Assembly (NCBI GenBank): GCA_037975125.1
Contig: CM075853.1
Span: forward strand, 30,746,795-30,810,794
DNA length: 64,000 bases
Source: Latrodectus hesperus
Lineage: Eukaryota > Arthropoda > Arachnida > Araneae > Theridiidae
Direction: 5' to 3'
Shown: positions 11,443 through 26,644 of the stretch, piece after piece
Layout: every line of letters starts with the position of its first letter
Numbering within the stretch: position 1 is the stretch's first letter
Program-made: the position numbers and the translations under genes
Notes under the pieces: generated by a model
What the model was told of the DNA's origin: nothing
The model's database searches: none
Seen by the model: only the letters and a program-made list of their open reading frames with translations

Positions 11443-14400
11443 GAATACTTAATATAAGGTAAGATTTAGTGAATGTGCTCTTGTTTAAAATGAGGAAATA
11501 CTTGAAGATTGGAATTGAATATTAATATGGAAACATTCCTTTTTAAGCGCATTTCTAATCATTTCTTGATCTTTTTTACTGGTATTTGTAGATATGATAA
11601 AAATATAGAATAACACGTTCATAAATGTTACTGACAAATTATTATTAATAAATTATTGAATCGCTTCAGTGGTTAAATGGAACTATGATGAGTGCAAACT
11701 ATGCATTTTTATATGTTTTACATAATATAAAAAGGAATGCTAAACTTTGAAGATGGAATATGCTTTTGGATATTATAGGAATTGCATATTAATTAATATG
11801 ATATAAACAAATATCAGAACATTATATTGATATGCAATGAAAATTTTAAAATATGTGTAATAAATTGAATGTTTACTTAATTTAATTCAATTATGTTTCG
11901 TGAGTGACAATTATTGTGCGTAAGTTTTGTTTTTATATTATTGACAGTATGTCAAATGTATTGATAAAATATTGAAACTCAATAATTATTACTGCAAAAT
12001 TAGGTAATTTATAAGAAAATGCTCTCCTTCTTTTTCATTTGATAAAAATTACAAAACAAAACTAATTGACAAAAGTGTACAGAGTTCCTTAGGAAGTGTT
12101 CAATTTGTTGAATGCTTTATTAAAGGTGGAAAATTTAATGTACATTTGTTTCATTTTACATGTCTCACTTGCAAATGCTAGAATAAATGATTGTTCATCT
12201 CTATTAATTATATGTCAGGAATCTTAATTATTACTTAAATATAAAAAAGGTATTTGAATTCAGAATTTTACATTTTAGTGTAACAATGAATGGTGAATTA
12301 TAATATTTTCATTATCTGACTTTTTTAAGCACTTCTATTCTGAATTTTAATTTTTTTGAACAATTGTTTGCATTGTTCAACGATAGATTGACTGTAATTT
12401 TTGATAAATAAGTAATATAGACATTCCTATTTTTATCAGTATGTTAGAAATTATGATACTTATAAACTATTTTATAACCATTTTTACTTTATATTACCTC
12501 TTTATAGCTATTTATTTTTTATAGCAATCAATAGAGAAACAATATTTTCTAAACATGCTTCTAAGCATTTTTGTCTTGAATTTTAATACAATTTCATTAC
12601 CGTTTTCTCCAGTATTTTTTAATCTGTGTTTACTATTGTATTCTAATTTTCATACATTCTTTTATAACTTTTAATTACATTATTTAATTTTGCTATAATA
12701 ATTTACTGTTAAAAGCTAAAAATAGTGCACCAACAATTAATTTTAGTGAATTTCAGATTTGAAACAAAACAAAAAGATTGTGCTTCCAAAAGGCGAGAAT
12801 TTCGGCCAATAATTGTAAACCAATGCAGTAAGGCGCCTAAGGTTGCAAAATATTTTAACGTAATTTGACATATTTGTTAAACATACATTTTAGAGAGCTC
12901 AGTCAATCAATTAATTTTTAAATTATTATAATGAATCTATTTCCCTTCTTATGGTTATTATAATATTTTTACTATGTATTCATTTTCAGTACTCAGTAAT
13001 CTTAAAATTTTCAACAATTATTTTACAACAGAATTTTAAAAACGTGTGATTATACATAAGCAAAATGCACAAAAGTGTGAATACGTTGTTATGTCATAAT
13101 CTGCTTAAATTCAATTCGTTTTTAGTCACAAATCTTCACTGTTAATCATCCTTCGAGTCGATTTTTGTTTTCCTTCTCTGTTGAAACATAGCATTACTGG
13201 GATTTTTTGCTAGGCAAAAAATTTGCAAATTAACTTAAATCAAACGAATGCCTTAGTTTATTTCAATAAACTAAACAAATGCTAGTTCAGTTTATTTGTT
13301 TGAAATACAAATAAAAACTTTTTGAGATAACAAAATGATGGTGAAAAAATTTGCAATTAATTAAAGTGTTTTTATGAAATAAAATGCTTTCAATGGAGAA
13401 TAAAATATTTTGCATGTGAATTTATTAAATTAAAATAAAGTTTTTAAAACATTTAATGCATGAATAAGAATAAAATAATACTTATTTCATTCATTTAAAT
13501 TTTAATATTTTTATTGATGTTTTAAAAGTGTTAAGAAAAAATCATACCTTTTAGACCTTACAGGAAATTTTCATAAATCTAATTTTCAATTTTTTTATTT
13601 ATATTTAAAAATCTCTTCTTCTCAGTAAGCTTGTAAATTGAGTCATAGAAACAGTTTTTAATTTGAAAAGTGAAAAATATTTATATAAATGCAAAACTTA
13701 ATTATATTTCATGCATTCCTTGACGATTGTGAAAATTGTTTCCAGTAATTTAAGATAATGTCTAAAACTCAGAGGTTTTAGTAACATTTAAAAATTTTTT
13801 ATAAGCTGCGATTATCACTGGAATATAATTTAAAAATTTTAAATCTAAAGCTTTCAATTTTTATTAACAAATTACATTATAAAGTTATTTATTTTAGTTT
13901 ATAGTGGCAAACGATGTTGTCTTCCCTTCGTTTTAAAAAGGCATATAAATATTTTTATTATAAGAAATAGGATAAAGAATTCAACATTAACTGAAATTTA
14001 TGCTATGAGTAATGCAGTTATAACAAATTCCAAAAAATTTCTAGCTTTATATTTGCTTCAAAAAGGGAATGTTGTTCGAAAAGTTTAAGATTTTTGTATA
14101 TTTATAATATTTTCAATTCAGTAATTTTTTGATATCAATAACTCTTTATTATTTACTGTCACACACAAAACTCATTTAAAATAATAAATTTTGATTAAAG
14201 TCTCGTTTTGATGATAAAGTCAAATGTTAGTTTATCAACATATAAATACGTGGAGAATATTTGATTTAGCACAGTTAGATTTTATTGATCTGAACTGATG
14301 TAAATGATCTAAGCTGATAAACAAAAAAATAAAATATTAAGTCATTTTTGCTCATTGCAATTACTATTGTGGTTTGAGAATAGCAAACTGGATTGATATA

Positions 14401-14981
14401 TGCTTAGCATTACTTGATTTCTTTATTCTGTGAAGTTTTGTGATAGAATTTAATTAAATTTTCTCACCACTTTTTAGGAAAGTATGGAATTTTTCTAATT
14501 AGAAGAAAGATGCATTCACAGGAGGGAGTAATGTTTCGATTTTAAAGAAGGCGAAAACTCTTTTTGTTAGGTGCAGTTCGTTTTTAAGCTGGCTTCTTCA
14601 AAATTATTATAATATATTTATAGATAATGTCAAAAAAATATAATCGAAGAAAATTACTCATACTGTTTTTATAATAATGGGTGAATTTTAAAAGACCATT
14701 GAACTAATGTTATTATATCTTTCAGTATTCTTTGAATGTTAACTTTATTTTTCAGCAATAAGGAGTTTTTTAATAATATACATGTGATTTTACATTTATT
14801 GAGGCATTTTATATTTTTAATATAATTATAGTAAATGCACATTCTTAACTAAAATATAAGGGATAAACAACAATCTATATGTCATTATGTGCAAAAAGTT
14901 TGCGGAGCAATTCTACCTTCATTTAGTTAAAAATTGACTTTAGTTTTCTACTGAAATAAATTAATATTCTGAATTAAACTA
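11443..14981. other. AT-rich non-coding DNA
   Basis: Long A/T-rich intergenic stretch. A small G+C-richer patch at about 12780-12850 may be an old repeat. No supported gene. Confidence 0.55.
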
Positions 14982-15024
14982 ATACAAAAGAATATTAATT
15001 CATTAAATTAATATTCTTTTGTAT
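14982..15024. repeat. Perfect 18-bp inverted repeat, 7-nt loop
   Basis: Arms 14982-14999 (atacaaaagaatattaat) and 15007-15024 are exact reverse complements around the loop tcattaa. Confidence 0.85.
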
Positions 15025-15104
15025 AATTTTTTGTTACTTTTATTCTTAAGAATCTAAAAATCTAAAATCCTAAATATCTAAAAAAACTTAAGATTGTTGT
15101 TGTT

Positions 15105-15143
15105 AATGAATATGGTTTTTACTTTGTAAAAACCGTATTCATT
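15105..15143. repeat. 18-bp inverted repeat, 3-nt loop
   Basis: Arms aatgaatatggtttttac (15105-15122) and gtaaaaaccgtattcatt (15126-15143) pair at all positions except one, which would be G-U in RNA. The loop is only ttt. It lies 80 bp from another hairpin. Confidence 0.8.
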
Positions 15144-16413
15144 ATTATTTATTCTGCAATTATTTTACTCACTATGATCCAGAAATGTTTCCTCCTTTTT
15201 CTAGCATTTTGTCCGAAATATTTTTATTTCTAGGAATCGGAATTAGATCTTGAACAAATAACAGAATATGCAAAATATTACTGAAAATATCCCTTGATAA
15301 ATAATTTTATCTAATATAGACATTTTAGGTGTTCTCTAAATATAATTCTTTTGACACCGTATAATGAACAGTGAAAATAAAATTTAAACAACCATTAGTT
15401 TTAAGGCTTTTTCAAAATTAATTCCAGTTCTAATAAATCAAGGATGAATCGCATATGCTAAGCTAATTTATAAATTTGTTATCCAATAATAATAAATCCA
15501 ATAAATATGTTATCTAATAAAGTCCTTAATGCTTTGATGAGTAATGAAATGAGTCTAAAAAGCAATTAATTAAAAAAAACATTTCTGTTTCTTCACTTAC
15601 CTGGATGAAGTAGGGAACAGTTTTATAATCGCATGCACTATTAACGATACGCCATTGTCATGAACTGGAACTAAATTTCATCTTCTTCAGTCACGCAAGC
15701 CATTAAATAAACTCAATCATCATATTAAATTAGAGCTGTTTTCATTTTATGTGATTTATTTTCTTCATGTGGTGAACCTTATGTTGTAAGAAAACCTGTA
15801 TTATGATTTTAATTAAAGTAGATTTATATATATATATCTAATTCACTTTTGTCGATTTTGTCGGACTGAGATTTAGTTTTGGTGCTTATTAAAAACTTCC
15901 TTATTAATTAATCATTCATGATATTTAACATGTTTTTATTTGCAGAGTTAACATTTAGGAAAAAAATAAGGTATCCCATTATTGCTTCTAAATGAAAAGC
16001 ATTTTTGAGAAAAAGTTATGCATTTAATTATATATAGTTGTTTATTTATGCATTTGTCTTGATTTTTAAGACAAATCAATTACCATACCTTTATAATTTT
16101 AGACTTTATTGAAATTTTTTACTTAAATGTCAGAGATGAGATTCTATCAAAGTGAAATGAAATGCTTAAAAACATTTTTATAATTATTATCGCATAAAGT
16201 GTGTATTAGGAACGAGTTTTGGTATTCCATAAATAAAGACATTCCTTCAAAAAAATTCTGGTCAGCATCTTCATGTTAAACTTGGCAATATCTCGATAAA
16301 TAATTCTGAAAAGCATTATTTTCTTCTCTCTTATACCATCTGTCTTACCATCATCTTTACACAAATTGTATGATATTTTCTATTTTTTCTAACCGAAGTC
16401 ACTGAATGAAACT
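15144..16413. other. AT-rich non-coding DNA
   Basis: No supported gene. On the minus strand a near-consensus donor (CAG|GTAAGTG) at 15600 is preceded by only 18 open codons, too little to call an exon. Confidence 0.5.
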
Positions 16414-16658
16414 AAAAAATACCATGGGTGTAATGGTCTGGAGAAAATTTCCTCCCCCTCCGGTTCAAAGTCAAAAGTGAGGGAGTGGGATCTTTGGTGG
16501 TGCCATCTATCGGAGGAACCTTAAAGCAAAAGTCTTACCTTCACCTTCTTGGTGCTCTGGTTAAATGAAAGACGCACCCTTCTGATTTAATTTCGTAGCC
16601 GTAGATTAACAAGCTTGGCTTGCCCAATTGTCATGAGTAATAACAACAAAAAATATCA
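16414..16658 (+). mobile_element. SINE family A, 5'-truncated copy 2
   Basis: The body of family A, starting at ccatgggtgtaatggtctgg and ending in an AAC-type tail near 16643-16650. The tRNA-like head is missing. The flanks aaaaaataccat (16414-16425) and aaaaaatatcat (16647-16658) match at 11 of 12 positions and may be the target-site duplication, although they overlap the element edge. 5' truncation is usual for LINE-mobilised elements. Confidence 0.75.
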
Positions 16659-17801
16659 TAAATAAGGAAGACATCAGAATTCACGTGCATCATTCTATAC
16701 CTTACCACCATGCCTAGAAAGAATATAGTGCATTAACAAATATCAAGGAATATTTAATCTACATGTGTTTTCAACGGAGCAGCAACGGAGTGATGCGAAA
16801 CTGATATTTTTTTCTGCTTTTGTATGTTTGAGAAAAGAAGGACGGGCCAGCAATCTGTAGCAGTGGCGGAATTTTGATTATTAAAACTGAAAGATAGCAA
16901 TAGTTTTCCGTCAAAAACAGGTTATATTTCTCTTACTGAGAAAGTATTTTTCAGTTTTTTAAGAAATCGGAGAAAATTGTAAAATGTTAAACAATAAAAT
17001 AATTTGAGAAATAGGCTCAATTGAAAAGAGAATCCTATTTTGTGTATGATGAGACAGTAAAAATATAAGCATGTTTACATGTTTTTAATTTTTAAGAAAT
17101 TTTCTTTTAATTTGTTAAAATTTTTGTGCACTTATGATAGAACATCACTTTTCAGATGGAAAATTTTAGTATAGTTTCTAACAATTATTAAACAAAAATA
17201 CAGAGATCATCTTTTTATAATGATTTTATAGTTTAATAAAAACAAAATCAGGCTTAATGGATAACTTGTTATCTATGTTAAAAAGTAACATCCAAAACTA
17301 TTCAATTATGTTTTTAGCACATGTGTTTTTACTTAAAAATCATTGTGAAATAATTAAATAAATTATATGTCAATGTCATATAAACTATGAGATTTTTCAG
17401 TATGAATTCACTAATTATTTAATTCTATTCAATTAACTTGACATTAATTATTTATCTGATTAACTTACATGAATAATTTAGATCTACAAATAAGTCAGGC
17501 TTAGTTTATAAAAAGTATATTTTTCCTAATGTCTCATTTTATTCTTATAATTTATCAATAAAAAGGTACGTGCAAAATGATAATTTTATGGGTATACAAG
17601 TATATTTTAAAATAAATAAACATAGAATTTATAATTTCACTTCTTATAAAAATGAAACGAAATTAAAACAGTTCAGTGTAATTAAACTAATATAATTTGA
17701 TGTAGATTTTTTGAAAGTGAGCAAATATATCTCAAGAATTGTTTAAGTTGATTTGTATAGTGTTTCATTGTGGATAGTTGAAGAGAAACGTGTGAGGTTT
17801 A
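16659..17801. other. AT-rich non-coding DNA
   Basis: No gene recognised. TTTATT near 17540 could be a minus-strand poly(A) signal, but such hexamers are common in this base composition. Confidence 0.5.
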
Positions 17802-18059
17802 CTAACAATAATCAATTAAAAACGAACGACACAACGCCCTATTAAATTCAAACAACTCATCTCTCTTAAAGAAATCAAGCGACGGTTTTGACACCTGAAT
17901 TTCTTCATCACAACATTCCAGGAGACGTACATTAACGCTGCAAAACGGGTAGCTTATCAGGCCACATAAGCTATTGTAAATCATCTGAAAATCCGCCTCG
18001 TCTTTTAATTTATGGGAGGATATTTTCCTTAGACAATGGGAAGAATTTATATGTTGCAA
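17802..18059 (-). CDS. Possible minus-strand terminal exon
   Basis: On the minus strand a pyrimidine-rich acceptor (ggttttttcag) at 18060-18062 is followed, in frame, by 85 open codons and TAG at 17804-17802. The translation has balanced composition, with LQHINSSHCLRKIS, LKDEADFQMIYNSLCG, then LLECCDEEIQVSKPS and RDELFEFNRALCRSF. It is rich in Cys and Leu and may be globular. G+C is above background. I see no upstream exon and no family match. It may be a single decayed exon or a chance frame. Confidence 0.3.
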   Translation of the reverse strand: MQHINSSHCLRKISSHKLKDEADFQMIYNSLCGLISYPFCSVNVRLLECCDEEIQVSKPSLDFFKRDELFEFNRALCRSFLIDYC

Positions 18060-20671
18060 CTGAAAAAACCTCGAAAAACACCCAAAAACCGAGCCAGACA
18101 TGCCTATATACAGAATGCAGAAGTGCAACTATCACCTGTTGCTCAAACAGTGGCTAAATCGAAAACAGGACACTTTTCACTTCTAAGGGTGCCATTTTTC
18201 TACTAAGGTACACTGTTTCAAAAAATATTCCCAGATGTATTTTAATTTCTATAAAATAATTTTTAAGTAAAAGAAATTAAAAATATATCTGTAAATATTT
18301 CAAGTTACAGATTACTATGAATTAAAATGTGACTGTGAATCCATATTCTCGAGCGGTTGCTGAAGAATAATTTTACAACAGCTATCATCCCTTAGACTGT
18401 CTAACATGTAATATCGAATTACTTAATTCCTATAATAAAGCCCAGAAATTAATAAAAAAACTAACTATTCCAGAAATAAATAAAAAATAATTAATCAGGA
18501 AATTATTAATATTTCTTTTTAGAATTCATTGCATGATTGTCATCAGGGAAGATTTCTCATAAACATATTTATGTGTTGCAAGGAAGAAATCAGAAAACAT
18601 TCCATCTAACTAGTTTATACTTAGATGATACAAAGTAAAATCTATATCATATTGTTGAACAGTGGTTAAGACAATAACTTTCAACCCCAAAAAGAGTAGT
18701 CTTACCCAAGATTACATACCTTTGAAAATATTTAAATGTCACAAAGTTAACTTACAATCATCTTCAAAATTTTCAAAATGTTATCGTGAAACAATTTTAT
18801 CCTTTATATTCGAAAATAAAAAATATATTTTGACTATTCCACTAATGATGGATACTGTTGAATCAAATTATGACTTAATATTAAAAACCGTATATATTCT
18901 ATTGTCAGACTACAATGAAATTATGAGTGTCTTGATTTTTTTAAATGCTAATTTCTCAACTGTAGCATAGTAGTCCGTTCTCATATAGTTTGTTAAGTGA
19001 TGTTCTCCCTCTCATATCAATGATTGTGGTCTACTACGTCTCCCTTATTTTGAAATGTGGTACTACTTTAATCATTGCACAGTTTAAGTAGCATTTTATT
19101 CCAAGAATTTACTAATTATGAAGCTTGCAAAGTACTGCTTACCTAGATGAATAAAACCATTGATCATTCTTTACCATAATTAAGATGATGAATTATGCAA
19201 ATCGATGTTATATATGATGCTTTATTGATAATGTTCTTAATAATGTTAAGAATCAACACAATTCTTTGAAAATATATATATAAGTATCACTAAACTCATT
19301 TCCATTTCTTTTAGAATTAAACTGAGATTGCAAAATACAGCAAGCAGTTGCTTTGAAATAAATGAGAAAATGTTTTAATTTTCCGCTAATTTGTTAAAAA
19401 TTTTAAACTGTGATTTGCACAATTTTATGAAATTTGTAACCATCATTGCATATTAAAAAATTGAAGTAAAAAGTATTTCATAAGTATGCTTTAGTTATGA
19501 AATAAGGAATGATAAGAGAATAAAGAAAAATTGGTCTGGAATGCATTTTAAGACCCACTGTGAAATACGACGTTTTATGCTACAATCATTTTAATATATT
19601 TACTACCAACATTTCAACACACGAATATATTATGTTGACATTTCAGTTTCTAATAATATGCGCTGTTCCTCTAAATATATCCGTAGCGATTAAAGAGCAT
19701 TAGACTTCAACTAATTAATAAGTTTAAACTTTTAGCAAAATGATGGTCTTCAACTGAATCAAAATGCATAATTTTGTGCAAGTAAAAGGATATAAATGTA
19801 TGAAAATTGAGCAAAAATTTTAATTTCAAGTATTTTATTGAATATTTAACTGATTTTAATTGATATGACCAATAAATATTAATGCTCATATGTAAGAAAA
19901 ATCAAACATGATAAAAAAATTTTCATGTTTTTGATTTTTTGCATAAAGTAGTTTTAATTTTTTAATTTATTCAAAAATTAAATTTTAAATTTAATATTAG
20001 GATATATATTTTTACTTACTTTTCAAACCTTTGTTAATCATCAGTATTTTAAAGGAAAACACATACACTTAAATTTTTTTGGTGTGAAATGAGCTCAAAA
20101 TAACGAGATAAATTTGTACTTCAAAAAATTAATGAATTTAAAAATTTAATTTTGTGAAAAAATTTTACATTTGTGCTATTATAGCTTTAATTTAGGATGT
20201 TCATTTAAATTTATTGCTTTTAGAACCATCTTTTTTTAAATTTAAACTACACTTTCAAATTCATTGTTCAAAACTTCTCTTTAATTTTGGGATAGCCCTA
20301 GGAATTGCTCCAATTTTTTTTTTAATTTTGTAATAATTCTTTAGATATTTCCCACATATTCCTTTTTAAAATATCGAATTAATAATTAGTTCATTTTCAG
20401 TTTAAAACCAAATTTTATTTTCAAAAATGATAAATTCCATTCAATTCGTGCCTAAGATTAATGAAAATAAATAAGAAGCCAAATTGCTCTCCAACTAACC
20501 ATACTCATTCTTCTTAGAAACATCCTTTAAAGCCCATGCTTATAAATACAGGTGGTTTCATTCTGAAACAAAATTATCTTATGGTCAGTAAAGTTGTTTG
20601 ACATGAAATTGCATCTCCAAAGCTTAACTTTATATTTATTAAAAAAATTTCCATAGCAAACGACAGTGTTT
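18060..20671. other. AT-rich non-coding DNA
   Basis: A 102-codon open frame at 18662-18970 has the Lys/Ile/Asn-heavy composition expected from A/T-rich chance and is not called. Nothing else is supported. Confidence 0.5.
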
Positions 20672-20839
20672 TTATTAGGAGTAACCGACGCAAACCAAGT
20701 GGTAGGATCGCTTCATTCGAAATATAATGCCATGGGTTCGATACCACCCACTTTCGAACAGCGAGAGATAAATGTTACTTCTATTTTTCCTGTATGTATA
20801 CCTACTGAGCGGTATAAGAATATTTCTTATTGGGAGTAA
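20672..20839 (+). mobile_element. Short tRNA-derived SINE with target-site duplication
   Basis: A 142-bp element (20685-20826) lies between ttattaggagtaa (20672-20684) and ttattgggagtaa (20827-20839), a 13-bp duplication with one mismatch. It contains an A-box-like aagtggtaggatcgc and a good B box, gggttcgatacc. It is too degenerate for a functional tRNA. Confidence 0.7.
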
Positions 20840-21188
20840 AAGAAGTTTGCATACAATTTTTGCTTAAGTAGGTAAGATTTTTCATTTTAAAACAACGCAT
20901 TGCACTGTTAGAATGAGAATTTCTTTATAAAAAAAACCAATGACATTTTAAAATATAATAATTGATGTATAGATAATTATATATATTTATACATACATAA
21001 ATCATCTCATTGTGTATTCTAACAAATAAGCATTACCATACACAAAACAAAATATAATGCAATAACTATTGCAATGTGGTCATTACTATAGGGATGCACA
21101 GGGGTGTCAAAAGAAAAATTTTCGGAATTGTTATTAAGCACAATTGATAATAGTGCAATTTTTTTAATCAAATTTCATACCTAAACTT

Positions 21189-21252
21189 GGGACTGGAACC
21201 GAAACATCCCAAACAAGAACGCAAAACGTTAATTAACCGTAGTTGCCTGACC
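21189..21252 (-). mobile_element. tRNA-like SINE fragment
   Basis: Read on the minus strand, ggtcaggcaactacgg leads to a B-box-like cggttccagtccc about 50 bases later. The A box is weak. No flanking duplication found. Confidence 0.35.
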
Positions 21253-22086
<834 letters not shown>

Positions 22087-22915
22087 AATCATAAATTATA
22101 AAATCATATATTTAGGATTTTTGTACTTTAAACTATAAAGAATTTTTGAACAGCATAATGTGTTTTAATAATTTAATTTTTATATAAGATTTTAGTTAAT
22201 TTACTGATTGAAAAAATGTAACTGTAAATAAAATCAAAACATGTGTACTTTTTATAATAATATAATAATCATAATTACCTATATTTTTAAAACGAATAAT
22301 ATAGAAAATAAAATAAAAAATAAAATTTTCATTCTTCTTAAAATATTTTGAAGTCAATTGTAATATGTTTAGAGAAATATCAGTCATAAGTTGTTAATAA
22401 GGGTTTCTTTTAATGATGAATAAAATTTAAAAAGTCGAGTGTCTGGATTTAAACACAACTGTTTTCTTATGTTATATTCAAGAGAAAACGATTCTCTTTT
22501 ACATTGAAATAAGCAATAATAATTTTAACAAGAAAAAATCAATTCTATTTAAACATATTTCTGTAAAAAATATTAAATTGTGTTTACTAATAATATTCTA
22601 TGAATGGAATTTAATCATCAAAATACATAATTATGATTAACAATGATTTTATCTATTTACTTCTTGCAATAATTGAATTAACTTTGTTGATAAGAAATTA
22701 TACTTTATTTTTTTATCATATTAGTTTTTTCAATCAATGGTGAAGAAACTTAAATTTTTAATGTATTTTGTATTTAATTTACAAATTAATTGTATTGTTT
22801 TAATTTTAAAAGTAATCATCAAAATAATAATATGAAATATGTTTAAAAAGACATGAATCGAGTGACTGTCTTTTATTGTAATTGATTGAATTTAAAACAA
22901 TTGCTTTAACTGCAG
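22087..22915. other. Upstream flank or intron of the tail-anchored gene
   Basis: AT-rich sequence immediately before the first recognised exon, ending in the acceptor gctttaactgcag. No promoter or earlier exon could be identified. If the gene starts further upstream, this is intron. Confidence 0.5.
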
Positions 22916-25204
22916 GAACGTGGAATGTTGAAGCAACTTCTTGGCCACTGGAAGGCTCACAGGAAGAAGCCAACTCTACTTCCAGAAGAAACTGAAGTTC
23001 ATTTCGAAGACTCATCAACCATCAATCCTCTCTTTGAGGATAATGAAACAGCTGATACTTCTGAAGCACTTGATGAACTTTCAGCTGTAATAGATGCTAT
23101 AACATCGGATTTAGATAAGGATGCTGATGACCATCCCGAAGATAATGCAGAAGGTAATCTCATAGATATAGATAATGAAGATTCATGTGCCAAAAATTTT
23201 GAATCCCCAATAGAAAAAACTGAAGAAGTTAATGGAAAGAAACTGATTGCGAATGAAGAGTCTGTTGTCAGTGATAATACGGTTGTTACAGGCGAAAGTA
23301 CTTCTGCTCAAATTTTTGTAAATAGTGAAGTTAATGACCAAAAAGAAGGGATTTTACGTGATGAATTTATAACTGATGAATCAAAACATGCTCTTTCGCA
23401 AACTATTAATGAGACTATTCCAAAAGAGGAGACAAACCCTATTAATTCTGTGAAACCAGAAGAAACTTCTGAAGTTAATGAAAATAATATTGTAAATAAA
23501 GAAAAGACCACAGGGAAAGGTTTATTTAAAAAAAATAAGAAATCTCCTACTAAACAAGACATGATTCTTAAAATCCAAGAATCTCCAGTTGTCACTTCCC
23601 AAGTAAAAGCGGGGAAGGACACTGGTATAAGTAATTCTATTCCTATTTCTACAAAATTAAGTGAAAAGACTGAAAATGAAAAGGTGAACAAACCTCGTCC
23701 TATAGCTGATCTAATAAAAAAGTTTCAAGGACCAGGGTCTGATAGTAAATCTGATACCCAAAACAAGTCTTCAGGACTTAAGAGAGAAGAATCGATATCC
23801 AAAGATGATGGACCAATAAATAATACTAAGAATTCGAATATTGTAGTTAAAGAATCTGAAAAAGAATCTATATCTAAAATATTTAATATTCCACCACCAC
23901 CACCAACTGAACCAAATAAATTAGTTTCTCCACAAAATGAGCGCCCAAAACCTAATGAAAGTTTCCTTGCGTCAATTGCAAATGGTTCGAAAAACTTAAA
24001 AAGTGCTCCCAAAGTGAAAACACGAATAGATTCGAGCCTAGCACGGAATAAAACAGTTTCATCTGAAATCAGTAAATCAGAAAAGATAACAAAAGAAGAT
24101 CAAGCAAGTTCTCAAGTTAAAAATGAAGCAAAACCATCAAATGAACAAACAAAATCAATTACCAGTGTAAGTTCTCCTGTTCCTAAAGATTCTCTTGTTG
24201 AAGAAACAAGTTCTAATATTTTGAAAGAGAAAAATGAATCGACAGTGAATCCTTCGAAAAAGAATAAAGATTTTTCTACAGTGGAAGTGAATGATAGTAT
24301 TTCTAAAGAAAGTGATAAAAAGATGATGAATAAATCAACTTTACCAACATTAGGAGATAAAATTGCAGAAGATAAAGTTGTTAAACAGAAAGAGAATACA
24401 AAACTTACCACTTTGGAAGAAAGTATTCCCTCCACATCTCAGAAACCACCAATTATCCCGAATTCTAACTTAAAACAAGAAACTAAGAAAAAATTTCCTA
24501 GTTATCGAAAACAAACTGAAACTATTGCCAAATCTAGTCCAGTACAAGAAAAGAAAGAAGAAAATGAATCTCAAAAAAAAGTTGAGTCTGCTAAAGCAGA
24601 TTCTTCTCCTGTGGACACTAAAGTCATCAAATCCCATTCCGAAGACAGTGGAATCACTCGTGGTGATCAAATATCTTCTGAAACTACGCAAGACAATCAG
24701 CAAGAAAACACTACGAATGAAAACACAGAAATAAATCAAGCCAAAACTACGAGAAAGAGCAAGAGAGAAAGGAAGATACAGAGAGAACATCATCGTAATA
24801 AGAGTTGTAAGCATTGTAAAAGACAGCACGATGGCACTAGGCCATTGAAGAGAGGGAAATGTGATGAATACTACGACATTTTGACTGGTGCTCGTCGAGG
24901 GCATCGCAACAAGCATTCAGAAAGTTGGGCATCAGATTTGTCCTGGGAAGAAAAGGAGCTCATTCGTCGACTGCGCTGTAGAAGAGCCGCCAGTCGTTCA
25001 AGCAGTTCTTCCATGAGATCGAAACGTTCTCGCCATCCAAATCCAGAAAATAGCCATTTTCATCGATTCCAAGCCCTTCGTCGCTCTTTGTCCGATGACA
25101 GCACATTCTATGGATCGTCGATGTGTTCATGTGATGAATGCTGGCTTTCATTAGTTAAAGACTATGCCTATGGACGTGCATCACTACGAGCGCCAACTAA
25201 TCAG
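22916..25204 (+). CDS. Exon 1 of unrecognised tail-anchored protein
   Basis: The exon follows the acceptor ctgcag and ends at CAG|GTATTA (25204/25205), phase 0. Numbering from the ATG at 22925 it holds residues 1-760. The frame is already open from 22916 (Glu-Arg-Gly), so an upstream coding exon is possible; an in-frame TAA lies just before the acceptor. Residues about 25-620 are low-complexity, rich in Lys, Ser, Glu, Thr and Asn and poor in hydrophobics, so probably disordered. There is a PPPPP run at 323-327. Residues about 610-705 are strongly basic, with CKHCKRQH at 628-635, further Cys at 646 and 685, and a Ser/Arg-rich patch (RAASRSSSSSMRS). CSCDEC lies at 734-739. Antisense open frames across this exon are shadows. 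No family recognised. The exon itself is very likely real: 760 codons without a stop cannot be chance in DNA this AT-rich. Confidence 0.88.
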
Positions 25205-26395
<1,191 letters not shown>

Positions 26396-26644
26396 GCTGT
26401 TTGCACATGCCGCACCGTTCGTCCAGAATTTCTCAATCGAAAAGTCAAATTCCGTTCTGAAACTATACCAGAAGGGTCAACAATCGAAAGAAGTTTGACG
26501 ACTCCTTCGATTCCAGAGGAGAGCGACAAAAAAGAAGACTCTGTAAGTGATGCCAGCAACAGCAAAGTGTCATCTACAGACAAAGACAAAACTTCTAAAT
26601 CTAGTAAAACCAACAGTAAATCATCAGCTGACCCAAAGATTTTG
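26396..26644 (+). CDS. Exon 2 of unrecognised tail-anchored protein
   Basis: This exon encodes residues 761-843 (83 codons, phase 0 at both ends), between acceptor tttctag and donor GTATGT. It opens with AVCTC, adding Cys763 and Cys765 to the Cys cluster that ends exon 1, so the exon 1-2 junction lies inside a possible metal-binding or disulfide region. FLNRKVKFRSETIPEG follows, then a Ser/Lys/Asp-rich tract (SDASNSKVSSTDKDKTSKSS) that again looks disordered. The uninterrupted frame, matching phases and G+C above the flanking introns support it. The function is not recognised. Confidence 0.82.

Noticed and set aside
14516..14637. Short exon-like segment after ttcacag
   Set aside because: About 40 open codons only, ending in A/T-rich codons; indistinguishable from chance.
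15600..15720. Near-perfect minus-strand splice donor (CAG|GTAAGTG)
   Set aside because: Only 18 codons are open before it in the matching frame and no acceptor fits. It could be a non-coding exon but cannot be supported.
18662..18970. 102-codon open frame
   Set aside because: Composition dominated by Lys, Ile, Ser and Asn as expected from A/T-rich chance; no Met in good context and no splice support.
23308..24916. Several 95-148-codon open frames on the minus strand
   Set aside because: They lie opposite exon 1 of the tail-anchored gene. Its Lys/Glu/Ser-rich codons read as Phe/Leu/Ser in the antisense direction. No independent support.
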